From Sphingosinicellaceae bacterium (GTDB lineage Bacteria > Pseudomonadota > Alphaproteobacteria > Sphingomonadales > Sphingomonadaceae), in assembly GCA_019285715.1 (NCBI GenBank), contig CP079108.1:2185001-2249000 (forward strand): DNA of 64,000 bases, read 5' to 3'. The translations under genes were made by a program, and so were the position numbers. Below are positions 8,268 to 16,667 of this stretch, piece after piece (positions within the stretch are counted from its first letter, which is position 1; each line of letters begins with the position of its first letter). The notes beneath the pieces are model-generated. The model ran no database searches. It saw only the letters and a program-made list of their open reading frames with translations, and was not told the origin of the DNA.

Positions 8268-9727
8268 AATGCGTTCCGGGGCACGAGCAACGCCACGCCG
8301 GTTCGCAACATGATGTACAGGTCGAACCAGATCGACCAGTTCTCGATGTAATAGAGGTCGTGCTCGAACCGCTTGACGAGCTTGTCCTCGGTGTCGGTCT
8401 CGCCGCGCCAGCCGCAGACCTGGGCCCAGCCGGTGATGCCGGGCTTGACCTTGTGGCGCGCGGCATAGCTCAGCACGACGTCGGAGAACAGCTTGCCGCC
8501 GGCACGGGTCGAGGCCGCATGCGGGCGCGGTCCGACCAGCGACATGTTGCCCTGCAACACATTGAACAGCTGCGGCAGCTCGTCGAGGCTGAGCGCACGC
8601 ATGACGCGACCGACACGCGTAACACGCGGGTCGCGGCGCCGGGCCTGCTGGATGTTCTCGACCTCCTGCCGGCCGTGGTACATCGAGCGGAATTTGTAGA
8701 CGTGGAAGGGACGGTTGTTGAACCCCTCGCGCGGCTGGCGGAACAGGATCGGCCCCGGGGATTCGAGGCGGATCGCGATTGCGCAGAGCAGCATGACCGG
8801 CAGCGATACGATCAGCGCGATGGCCCCGAGCAGCCGGTCCTCGGCCGCCTTCAGCCATGCGTCCATTCCCGAGATCGGGCGCTCGAACAGCGTCATCACC
8901 GGCATCTCGCCGAGCAGCACGACCGGTCGCGAGGCGAAGGCGAAGCTCGCCAGATCGGGCGCGAGGCGGATTCGCACCGGCGTCAGTGCGAGTTGCGAGA
9001 CGATCTGCTGGAGGCGGATATCGGCGGACCACGGCAGGGCGACGATGACCTGGTCGATATCGCCGGTCCGGATGCGGCTGATCAGTGCCGCGATGTTGCC
9101 GAGCACAGGCAGGCCCGATGCAACCGCCGGGACGCGGCCATCGCGGCGATCGTCATAGAAGCCGACGAGCGAGATCGTCAGCTTGTCGTGGGTCTGGATG
9201 TAATGCGCCAGTCGCGCGCCCTGCGAGCCCGCGCCGAAGATCGCGACGCGCTGATCGAAGATGCCCCGGCGCTTGAGCCGGCGGACCCACACCGTCATCA
9301 TGCCGCGGGTCGCCAGCAGCGCGGTTCCGCCCGACGCGAACCAGCCGATCACCCAAGCCCGCGAAACCTGGTCCGAAGCCTTGAGCAGGAAGCCCAGGGT
9401 GAGCATGAACAGCGCCGTCGCAACCCAGCTCGAGACAACCCGCTGCCAGGCCCGGCGCAGCGAGAATTGCGCGTCGATGTCATAGCAGCCGACGGTCTCC
9501 GCGAGCACCGCGAACGACAGCGCGGCCATCGCAACGACGCGGTGATAGCCGCTGATCTGGCTGGCGGTCTGGACGTCGAGGAACCAGCCGATGGAGAGCA
9601 GGCCCGACCCGATGACGACGACGAATTCGACAATGCGCACCGTCCAGACGACGACGTCGAGCGGCAATCCCTGCCGGCCCGGGGCAGCAGCCTCGACCGC
9701 GTCGGGAGGGAAACTCAGGTCGTTCAT
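8264..9727 (-). CDS. undecaprenyl-phosphate glycosylphosphotransferase (EPS priming enzyme)
   Basis: A 487-residue polyprenyl-phosphate sugar-1-phosphate transferase of the WcaJ/GumD/PssY type. Four or five hydrophobic segments occupy residues 1-150 and a CoA-binding-like region ([13 protein letters not shown]) follows. The C-terminal bacterial sugar transferase domain contains [35 protein letters not shown] and SLVGPRPHA. It should load the first sugar phosphate onto undecaprenyl phosphate at the cytoplasmic face. It is coupled to the acyltransferase by overlapping stop and start codons. Confidence 0.94.
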   Translation of the reverse strand: MNDLSFPPDAVEAAAPGRQGLPLDVVVWTVRIVEFVVVIGSGLLSIGWFLDVQTASQISGYHRVVAMAALSFAVLAETVGCYDIDAQFSLRRAWQRVVSSWVATALFMLTLGFLLKASDQVSRAWVIGWFASGGTALLATRGMMTVWVRRLKRRGIFDQRVAIFGAGSQGARLAHYIQTHDKLTISLVGFYDDRRDGRVPAVASGLPVLGNIAALISRIRTGDIDQVIVALPWSADIRLQQIVSQLALTPVRIRLAPDLASFAFASRPVVLLGEMPVMTLFERPISGMDAWLKAAEDRLLGAIALIVSLPVMLLCAIAIRLESPGPILFRQPREGFNNRPFHVYKFRSMYHGRQEVENIQQARRRDPRVTRVGRVMRALSLDELPQLFNVLQGNMSLVGPRPHAASTRAGGKLFSDVVLSYAARHKVKPGITGWAQVCGWRGETDTEDKLVKRFEHDLYYIENWSIWFDLYIMLRTGVALLVPRNAF

Positions 9728-9897
9728 GGAGTCGGGGCGGCCTCTGGCTGGATCAGCGATTTGCGGCGCATATGCCCGGTCAATATTGACGTTTTACTCG
9801 CCCCTGGTTGCGAATTACGATCAACCAATGGGAGTAGCTTGGTAGAGACTTTGCGGTATACGGAACTCGACGCGACAAGCAACCGGGGACGATCGCA

Positions 9898-10164
9898 TTG
9901 CAGACTGTCTACGACTGGGCGACGATGGTGGTTTTCGCGGGGCTGGTGGTGCTTTTCCTGCAGCGCTCGCAGGGCGAGGCTCGCGACGAGTTGTGGCAGT
10001 ATCTGGTCGCTGCCGTCGGCTGCGCGGGGACCAATTACATCGGCAACGAAGCGCTGCGGCTGGAGAGCAACCTTTACCACGCCGGGGCAGTTGCGCTGTT
10101 CGTGGCGACGCTGGCTTTCATCTGGGTGGTGCTCAAGCCGTTCGATGGTCTGGGCACTCAATAG
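9898..10164 (+). CDS. XrtV sorting system accessory protein (small membrane protein)
   Basis: An 88-residue membrane protein with hydrophobic segments near residues 6-21, 35-48 and 62-80. It begins MQTVYDWATMVVFAGLVV and ends in FDGLGTQ. It resembles the short protein that accompanies exosortase V loci in sphingomonads; I recognise it by pattern and neighbourhood, not by a search. It starts at TTG 9898 and runs opposite to the flanking EPS genes, between the priming transferase and epsI. Role unknown; an accessory to exosortase function is the obvious guess. Confidence 0.75.
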   Translation: MQTVYDWATMVVFAGLVVLFLQRSQGEARDELWQYLVAAVGCAGTNYIGNEALRLESNLYHAGAVALFVATLAFIWVVLKPFDGLGTQ

Positions 10165-10233
10165 CCCCTGCATCGCTTCGGCCGGCTTCGAGTATGGTCG
10201 CTCCGTCGGCACGTCGCTGATCCCGGAATCCGG

Positions 10234-10932
10234 CTAACCGCGCAGCATTCGGTTGCTGAGGGTGTGCCCGACCAGGACCGGACGATTCGCAGGTGCGACC
10301 GCGGCGACCAGCGCTGCCCCAAACTCGCGCAGAGCCTGGAACGTCGCGGGTTCCGCCGGCGCGACGGTCGAGAGTCGAACCAGGATGCCGTCGGGAATTA
10401 TGCCCGCGAATTGCTGCTCGAGCTTGGCAACGCGCTGCTCGCTGCCGGTCGTCGGCAGGGTGTCGCCGATCCGGGTCCAGTAGACGATCGGCTCGACGCG
10501 GGTGTCGGTCGAAGCAATTAGCTCGCGAACCGGCAGTGAAGCGTGGTTGCCGAGGCCGACCGCAGCGACTTCCGATCCGGAGATCTGGAAGCCGACTGCG
10601 GCGTAGCAGGTCTCGGGCCGGTGCAGCTGGAGCGTGTCGTTCTGGGTCTGGCCGTAGGCCATCACCATCATCACCGGAAGCGACGTGCTGGACTGGTAGA
10701 GCCGCGTCAGGGTCTGGTTGTACAACCGGTCGCTGAGACTGCCCGGTGTCTTGGGAAGCACGAATTGGTCCGACGGAACCGTATCCCACTTGCCGAACCG
10801 CTTGGGCACCATGTTCGCGAGCTCCTGGCCTGGGCCGAGCAGCACGACGTGGTGGCGCGGGGTCAACGCGGCGGCACCGGCAGCCGCCACCAGCAGCCCG
10901 CCCCCGAAGACGGCATCGCGGCGAGAGATCAT
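10234..10932 (-). CDS. epsI: exosortase-associated protein EpsI
   Basis: A 232-residue protein of the EpsI/DUF3485 family. It has an N-terminal MISRRDAVFGGGLLVAAAG membrane anchor and the family motif LQLHRPETCYAAVGF with its conserved Cys. The family is always linked to exosortase/EPS loci; its biochemical role is unproven. The start at 10932 overlaps the xrtV stop (ATGA), so the two are translationally coupled. A longer frame to 11439 lies antisense within xrtV and is not used. Confidence 0.92.
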   Translation of the reverse strand: MISRRDAVFGGGLLVAAAGAAALTPRHHVVLLGPGQELANMVPKRFGKWDTVPSDQFVLPKTPGSLSDRLYNQTLTRLYQSSTSLPVMMVMAYGQTQNDTLQLHRPETCYAAVGFQISGSEVAAVGLGNHASLPVRELIASTDTRVEPIVYWTRIGDTLPTTGSEQRVAKLEQQFAGIIPDGILVRLSTVAPAEPATFQALREFGAALVAAVAPANRPVLVGHTLSNRMLRG

Positions 10933-11843
10933 GTCGGAATTCCATCGCCGGGCTGTGCGAGGCGGTTTCGCACTGGGGTTAGCAGCGCATCGACGAGGAA
11001 CAGCAGCAGGAGTGCCGAGGTGAAGGTCACCATGCCGGCAAACTCGTGGAGATAGCCCTGCGCGACCGCATCGCCGTAATAATAGGTCAGCAGCACCAGC
11101 GCCGCGACACGCACGCAGTTTGCCGCGATCGCGATCGGCACGACCAGCGCGAGCAGCAGCATCGAGTAGCGCCAGTTCGTGTTGCGCAGGATGTAGACGT
11201 AAAACAGTCCGATCGCCGACAAGCTTATCAGCGAGTTGAGGCCGGCACAGGCGTCCTCCACGAGGAGTTGATATTGGGCGACGAAGATCGTCACGCCGAC
11301 CCGCACGACCGGGTAGCCGGCCATGCCGAGGCCGTTGGTGACCACTTGCGAAACCAGTAACTTGAGCGGCGCCGTGACCTGGTCGAGCAGCCAGCCGGGC
11401 AGCGGGATGACGAAGCCGAGGTAGAAGATCGGGAACCACATCATGCGCAGCACAGCTGCCCCAACGTAGGCGTAGGCGATGGCGAGCAAGGCAAGCATCA
11501 GCGCGGCGACCTCGATGCTGATGAAATCATAGGCGCGCCCGAAGATGTAAAGCGCTACCGCGGGCACCAGCACCGCAATCGCGAGGCCGAGGCTGCCGGG
11601 TTTTGCCAGGGCGCGGATCTGCGGCATCCGGCGGATCACCAGCCAGATCCCGGTCGCCACGACGAGCGGACCATGAACCCCCGACTCGGTCGACCACGGA
11701 CCGGCGCCCAGTGCTCCCAGCGTCGGCACCAGCGTCGCGAGGAACCCAGCCAGCAACAACCAGTGCGCGCTGACTTGAGGCCAAATGCGGCTACGCGCGG
11801 GGCTCGGGGATACCGGACTTGGCGAAGGAGCGAGTGTCGCCAT
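10929..11843 (-). CDS. xrtV: exosortase V (XrtV)
   Basis: A 304-residue multi-helix membrane protein of the exosortase family. The putative catalytic triad is all present: Cys199 in EDACAGLNSL, Arg245 in NCVRVAAL and His266 in YLHEFAG. Exosortases are thought to cleave and transfer PEP-CTERM proteins at the inner membrane before surface attachment. The assignment to class V rests on the linked short accessory gene, EpsI and sphingomonad-type PEP-CTERM tails. It sits in the leftward EPS arm, two bases after the kinase-like gene. Confidence 0.93.
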   Translation of the reverse strand: MATLAPSPSPVSPSPARSRIWPQVSAHWLLLAGFLATLVPTLGALGAGPWSTESGVHGPLVVATGIWLVIRRMPQIRALAKPGSLGLAIAVLVPAVALYIFGRAYDFISIEVAALMLALLAIAYAYVGAAVLRMMWFPIFYLGFVIPLPGWLLDQVTAPLKLLVSQVVTNGLGMAGYPVVRVGVTIFVAQYQLLVEDACAGLNSLISLSAIGLFYVYILRNTNWRYSMLLLALVVPIAIAANCVRVAALVLLTYYYGDAVAQGYLHEFAGMVTFTSALLLLFLVDALLTPVRNRLAQPGDGIPT

Positions 11844-11845
11844 CT

Positions 11846-12730
11846 TCAGAATTCGCTCAACACCGAGCCGATGACCGCGCAGCGCGCGGCCTTGAGCTGG
11901 TCGGCGAGCGTCGCGACGTCGCTGACAAACGTGTTGTCGCGACGGGCGACGATCAGCGAGTGCCCGACCGCCGCAGCGACCGTCAGCGCATCGGCGCTGG
12001 TGTTCGCGGGCGGGGTATCGAACAGCGCGATGTCGTACTCGCGCAGCAGCATGTTCATGCCGTCGCGAAAGCGTGCACTCGACAGCAGCTCCTGCGGCCT
12101 CGCCACCGGCTGGCCAGCGGTCATCACCGACAGGTTCGGCAGCACGTTGGCGCTGACCACCCGCTCAGGCCGCGCGACCTGGAGCGACAGATAGTTCGAC
12201 AGGCCGGGTGTCTGCGGGTCGATGCCGAAGATCTGGTCGATGCGCGGGCTGCGCATGTTCGCGTCCACTAGCAGCGTCTTGGTACCGATCTGCGACAGAG
12301 CAGCTGCGAGATTGGCGGCGAGAAAGCTGCACCCTGCACCCGCCACGGGCGCGATCAGCGTCAGCGCGCGGCGGCCGGGCTTGATATGTTGGGCGATGAT
12401 CTGTGTCCGCAGCAGGCGGATCGCCTCTGCCTTGGCGCTGCCCGGATCGCTGAGCACGATGATCTCGTCGGAGACGGCGCTGCGGTAGTCACCCTGCAGC
12501 GCAAGGCTGTTGATGAGCTGCTCGCGCGCGCGGTCCAGTTCATCGGAACCGATGAAGCCGAGTTCGAGCGCAGCCTGGTCGAAGTCCAGGTTGCGCTCGG
12601 CCTGGTGTGCTTCGACCCGCGCGACTTCCTCGTCGGTGAGCAGGCCAAGCCGCTGCAGCGCATCGCGAATCGGTGCATCGGCGTCGGCGCGGCCGTCGTC
12701 GACGCGCGGCATTTGACTATCGCTATCCAC
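11846..12730 (-). CDS. BY-kinase-like / CpsD-type P-loop protein with altered Walker A
   Basis: A 294-residue cytoplasmic partner of the Wzz-type protein. Residues 25-75 form a helical GspE/MshE N-terminal-like module (GLLTDEEVARVEAHQ, LELGFIGSDELDRA). The P-loop region reads APVAGAGCSF (about 128-136), where the invariant Lys is replaced by Cys. The Walker A' motif LLVDANMR (about 153-160) and Walker B-like IALFDTPPA are kept. The C-terminus ends VIGSVLSEF with no tyrosine cluster. It may be a weak or inactive kinase that still controls chain length, or a variant nucleotide-binding class. Related EPS-locus kinases also deviate at this position. Confidence 0.85.
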   Translation of the reverse strand: MDSDSQMPRVDDGRADADAPIRDALQRLGLLTDEEVARVEAHQAERNLDFDQAALELGFIGSDELDRAREQLINSLALQGDYRSAVSDEIIVLSDPGSAKAEAIRLLRTQIIAQHIKPGRRALTLIAPVAGAGCSFLAANLAAALSQIGTKTLLVDANMRSPRIDQIFGIDPQTPGLSNYLSLQVARPERVVSANVLPNLSVMTAGQPVARPQELLSSARFRDGMNMLLREYDIALFDTPPANTSADALTVAAAVGHSLIVARRDNTFVSDVATLADQLKAARCAVIGSVLSEF

Positions 12731-12742
12731 AGGTTCTTTGCC

Positions 12743-14137
12743 TTATTGCGCCGGTAGCAGGGCGTCGTTGTTGCGCCGGCGGGTCAGGCGCTTGCGCACC
12801 CAGTCGCGGAACGGCGAGCGTGCAGCATCGGCGATGATCGCCAGGACCGGCACCTTCGCCGCGGCGATCAGGTCCTCGCTGCCGCGAACCCGTCGACCGA
12901 GCAATTCGACCCCGATCGCCGCGATCAGCCCGAGCGCCAAGCCACCGAATGCGGACAGCAATGCGATCATCGGAATGTTCGGGAACGACGGCGAACCGCT
13001 GGAGACCGCCGCGCCGAGCGGCACCAGGCCAGTCTCGTCGACGTCGGCCTCGAGCTTGAGGTCAGCGGTGCGGGCGGCGGCTCGCTCGTACTGTGAGCGG
13101 CGCAGGTCGACCTCGCGCTGCAGGGCGCCGAGCTTGTCGAGCTTGTCCTTCGACGACAAGACCTTGGCCTTCTGGGCGTTATACTCGCTCTCGAGTTCGG
13201 CGACGTTGCGACGCGACGCCGACTGGGCACTGCCGCCGGTCGCCCGCGACACCGCGGTCTCCTTGGCGAGCTGGCGCTGGAGCAAGGTCCGCCGCTGCAG
13301 CAGGGCCTGATAGTTCGGGTTGGCCGAACCGAGGCGCTCTCCCGCCAACTGGATCTGCTCGTCGGCGGCAGCAAGCTGCATCTTCAAGCTTTCGACCATG
13401 CCCGAATTGCCCATCGTCTGGGCAAGCTGGAAGTCCTGCTGGCCGGCAGAGCTTCGCGCCGACAGCAGCGCCGACTGCAGGCCCTGCAGCTTGGCGGTCT
13501 CGGCATCGACGCCGCCCGCACCCATGACGAGGCCGTTGGCGCGCTCGAAGTTCGACTTGGTGGTTTCGGCGGCGACCAGCGATACCTGGGCCTTCTCGGC
13601 CTGCTGGCGATACCAGTCGGCGGTGCGGCCGGCGGAGTCGGTCCGGAAGCGCAGGCTGGCGTCGATAAAAGCGTCGCGGATCGCGCTGACGGTGTTCTTG
13701 GCGACCATCGGATTGGCAGCTTCGTAGGTGATCTCGAGAATGTTGCTGTTCTCGACGAGCTTGGCATCGGTGTGGTCGATGACCTTCTGCGCAAAATAGC
13801 GCCGGATATCAGTCGAACCGTCGGACTTGGCGTTGAACTCGGCGATCGCTTCCGGTCGGGTGGCGATGCCGAGCTTGTCGACGACCTCACCAGCGACGCG
13901 GTAGTCCTTGATCAGCTCAGTCTGGGTCTTCGTGTAGCCGCGCACGAACTGGGTCGCGATGACGGCACCGCTGACCGGATCGGGCTTGATCACGTCCATC
14001 ATGACGCGCGCAGCACCGGGGTAGCGCTCGGGCAGGCGCGACGCGACTGCCATCGCGATGACGGTCACGCTGAGGAAGCAGCCCAGGATGATCCACCGCC
14101 GGGCGATGAGAATGCGCAGGAACTGAATCAAACTCAT
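12743..14137 (-). CDS. Wzz/GumC-type chain-length determinant
   Basis: A protein of about 464 residues with a Wzz domain at the N-terminus: a membrane helix in ARRWIILGCFLSVTVIAMAVASRLP, then a long periplasmic coiled-coil region rich in Ala, Gln and Leu. A second helix near residues 395-415 is followed by a short cytoplasmic tail. It should set polymer length and link to the exporter in the periplasm. I start at ATG 14137 because GGAG lies ten bases upstream; the GTG at 14161 has no ribosome site. It lacks a fused kinase domain, which is supplied by the next gene. Confidence 0.92.
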   Translation of the reverse strand: MSLIQFLRILIARRWIILGCFLSVTVIAMAVASRLPERYPGAARVMMDVIKPDPVSGAVIATQFVRGYTKTQTELIKDYRVAGEVVDKLGIATRPEAIAEFNAKSDGSTDIRRYFAQKVIDHTDAKLVENSNILEITYEAANPMVAKNTVSAIRDAFIDASLRFRTDSAGRTADWYRQQAEKAQVSLVAAETTKSNFERANGLVMGAGGVDAETAKLQGLQSALLSARSSAGQQDFQLAQTMGNSGMVESLKMQLAAADEQIQLAGERLGSANPNYQALLQRRTLLQRQLAKETAVSRATGGSAQSASRRNVAELESEYNAQKAKVLSSKDKLDKLGALQREVDLRRSQYERAAARTADLKLEADVDETGLVPLGAAVSSGSPSFPNIPMIALLSAFGGLALGLIAAIGVELLGRRVRGSEDLIAAAKVPVLAIIADAARSPFRDWVRKRLTRRRNNDALLPAQ

Positions 14138-14240
14138 GAAATCTTGGCTCCGCTCGCCCACTGCAACGGGCGCCGACTTCTGCTTGCCCGCGCATACACG
14201 GTGAAACGACCGCCGTCATCAGCGCTATACGTGCGGTGCC

Positions 14241-15107
14241 TCAGAACAGACGCTCCTTGATCACCAGGATGTCGCCCTTTTGAACGAGGGCATCGAGCGG
14301 GATCGTCGCCTTCTTGTCGGTGGAGCCGGCGCGGAACAGGCCGATCTTCTTGCCGTTCCCGGTCGCGGTGACACCGCCTGCCATCGCCAGCGCCTGCCGG
14401 ACGGTGAGCCCGGGCAGCACGGGCATCGTGCCGGGCTTGGCGATCTGGCCGGTGATGAAGAAGGTGTCGGCGTCGGGAACGTATAGCGTGTCCCCCGGCA
14501 GCAGGATCGGGTCTTGGTCGGCGGCACCGCGGACCAGCGCCTCGGTCTCGAGGCGGATCTCCTTGTTGTCGGCGCGGCGCAGGAAGACGTAGTTCGCACC
14601 TTGGTCCTTGACCCAGCCGGCCTTCAACAGGACTTCGAGGGCGTGATAGGTTCGGTCGAGCGGATAAACACCCGGCTGGCCGACCTTGCCGGCGACGTTG
14701 ACGGTCTTGCTGGCGAATGCACCGACCTCGACGTTGACGACGGGAGACTTGAAGTAGTTGCCGGCCACCAACTTCTTGGTGATGAGGTCGGCAAGGCTGA
14801 CCACGGTCTGGCCCGCCGCCTGGACGTTGCCGATGAGCGGCATAACGATCGTGCCATCGGGCTTGATGCGGGTCTGCACACCGGCATCCGACTGGCCGTA
14901 GACGGTCACCGAAATCGTATCGTCCGCGCCGAGCACATAGGCGCGGTCGGTCGTGGTCGTGGCTGCCGTGGCAGTCGCCGACGCGGCCGCGGGCTTGGCA
15001 GTCCCGGTCGTGGTCTGGGCCGCGGCCGGCAGAGTCAGCAGGGTTGCCGCCAACCCGGCCATCAGCATGGCAATCAACCAGCGCGCCATCACGTTGAGCA
15101 AGCGCAT
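14241..15107 (-). CDS. Wza/GumB-type polysaccharide export protein
   Basis: A 288-residue exported protein with a signal peptide (cleavage near AAAQ, about residue 31), a Thr/Ala-rich linker, a Poly_export domain (YVLGADDTISVTVYGQ, then DGTIVMPLIGNVQAAGQT) and SLBB repeats (TVNVAGKVGQPGVYPL; FFITGQIAKPGTMPVLPG). It should form the outer-membrane/periplasm channel for the polymer. There is no lipobox Cys, unlike Wza, so outer-membrane anchoring may depend on the adjacent barrel protein. The start codon overlaps the barrel gene stop (TGATG). Confidence 0.94.
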   Translation of the reverse strand: MRLLNVMARWLIAMLMAGLAATLLTLPAAAQTTTGTAKPAAASATATAATTTTDRAYVLGADDTISVTVYGQSDAGVQTRIKPDGTIVMPLIGNVQAAGQTVVSLADLITKKLVAGNYFKSPVVNVEVGAFASKTVNVAGKVGQPGVYPLDRTYHALEVLLKAGWVKDQGANYVFLRRADNKEIRLETEALVRGAADQDPILLPGDTLYVPDADTFFITGQIAKPGTMPVLPGLTVRQALAMAGGVTATGNGKKIGLFRAGSTDKKATIPLDALVQKGDILVIKERLF

Positions 15108-16465
15108 CAGCCTCTCCCGAACTTGACCCGGAGCGTCACCGACCCCGAGGTACTGCTGAAATTATAAAGCGACGGATTCGAACTGCGGTTCTCGTGTCCG
15201 ACCTCGAAGTCGATGCCGTAGAGCGGGCGCGGCTGGAACGACGCCTGGGCGAACACGCGCTTCGTCGAGTCGCGCTTGCGGGCGAATGGCTCCTCGACGG
15301 TGGCGAAACCACCTTTGTACTGCCGGCGATCGTAGTTGGCGCCGATGCTCGTCGTGATCGCCGCGCCGATCCGGTAGTTGATGATCAGGCCGAGGTCGTC
15401 GTGAATATCCAGCCGGGCCGCGACGTTGGGCGACGAGGTGATGTTGCGACCGCCACTGAGCTGCGCGCTCAGTCGTCCACCGGGGTGATAGTCGACCGCG
15501 AGATTGTAGCTTGGGCCGCTGTATCCGGCGCGGGGCGACAGGATGGTGACGATGTTGCCGCTGTCGTCCTGGACGAGGTTCAGGACATTATCGGGCTTCG
15601 GCTTGACCTTTACGTACGATCCCGAGGCGTTGAGACTCAACCGCGAGCCGACAGCGCGCGAATAGCCGATGCGCGCCGAATACAGGTTGAGCTTGTCGGT
15701 CGTCTGCATGACGCCACCGTTCCCATCGGGCGTGAACAGGCTCCGCCTCGGATAGTTGAAGCGCGACACCGCGACACCGGCCGAGAAGGTTCCGATGGCC
15801 GGGGCGCCGAAGTTCAGGTGAGCGTCGAGATTCGTCTCGCGCGCATCCTGCACCCGGCGGTCGGGATTCTGGTTGTTGGTCACCGACCGGTTGGCGCTGC
15901 CGCCGAAGCCGATGCCCGAAGACGGCGCGCAGTCCGCCACCGCGCCGTAGTCGATGATCTCCTGGGTATTGTCCCGGCTGACCGAGCTTTCCGACAGCAG
16001 CGACTGGCGCCGCTTGTATTCGCCGGTGATGCTGCCGGTGCAGGCGCGTCCGGCCCGCAGAATCGCGCCGCCGCCGACCGAGTAGCGGTTGCGGTCGAGC
16101 TTCGAGTTCTTGGCGTAGATGTCGCGGCCAAGCGACGCGCCGATGAACAGCTGCTGGCGTCCAACGGGCTGGCCGGCCGCTACCTCGACGGACGGCGTGA
16201 AGCGGAAATCCGCCTTCGACCGGCCCGGCTCAGGGGTAAATCCGTTGCCGAGGCGCAGGATGTTGCTGTCGTAATAGCTGCGCAACGACGCGCCGATCCG
16301 GAACCCCTGCCCGTCGATCGGGGACACCGAGGTCGAGGTCCGGGCGGGACGATCGTCGGACGACGAACTCTGCGCGGCGGTGCCGGTCGGCACGACCGTT
16401 GCCAGCAGAAACAGCGTCGTTGCCGCGCCGCCGACCCTAGTCCATTTGACGATTAGCAAGCCCAT
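15107..16465 (-). CDS. outer-membrane beta-barrel protein of the EPS locus
   Basis: A 452-residue exported protein: a signal peptide near residues 8-31, then alternating aromatic/polar strands typical of a beta barrel (BBP2-type). It ends in a strand GSVTLRVKFGRG; the last residue is not the usual Phe. It corresponds in position to the EpsL-type barrels of exosortase/EPS loci and may be the outer-membrane secretion pore or a partner of the Wza-like protein. It is the first gene of the leftward arm. Confidence 0.86.
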   Translation of the reverse strand: MGLLIVKWTRVGGAATTLFLLATVVPTGTAAQSSSSDDRPARTSTSVSPIDGQGFRIGASLRSYYDSNILRLGNGFTPEPGRSKADFRFTPSVEVAAGQPVGRQQLFIGASLGRDIYAKNSKLDRNRYSVGGGAILRAGRACTGSITGEYKRRQSLLSESSVSRDNTQEIIDYGAVADCAPSSGIGFGGSANRSVTNNQNPDRRVQDARETNLDAHLNFGAPAIGTFSAGVAVSRFNYPRRSLFTPDGNGGVMQTTDKLNLYSARIGYSRAVGSRLSLNASGSYVKVKPKPDNVLNLVQDDSGNIVTILSPRAGYSGPSYNLAVDYHPGGRLSAQLSGGRNITSSPNVAARLDIHDDLGLIINYRIGAAITTSIGANYDRRQYKGGFATVEEPFARKRDSTKRVFAQASFQPRPLYGIDFEVGHENRSSNPSLYNFSSTSGSVTLRVKFGRG

Positions 16466-16667
16466 GCCCCTGTTGTGTCGTCGCGTCTTCGTCTCGTCTC
16501 GTCGCGAGCACTGCAGCGCGCTTCATGACGATCGGCGTTAGCATGGCGGGGCGCGGCGCGGCAACCATCGGAGGTTGGGCAGTCATCGTTCGTGCAGCTT
16601 TGGTGTGGTATTTACGTATCATTCCAGACTATCAGCGCGGGAGAACTGCCGACATGAAAGAGTTACG
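16466..16667. promoter_or_regulatory. divergent control region of the two EPS arms
   Basis: About 200 bases separate the oppositely transcribed barrel and AAA ATPase genes, so both EPS arms must start here. Near 16473-16503 there is a run of TCGTC/TCGTCTCGTC microrepeats. An AT-richer patch near 16610-16630 (TATTTACGTATCATT) could hold the rightward -10 region. I found no sigma-54 site and no confident -35/-10 pair. Confidence 0.45.

Noticed and set aside
9740-9760. TGGATC followed by TTGC upstream of the XrtV accessory gene as a possible sigma-54 site
   Set aside because: Spacing is one base too long and the -24 element is poor.
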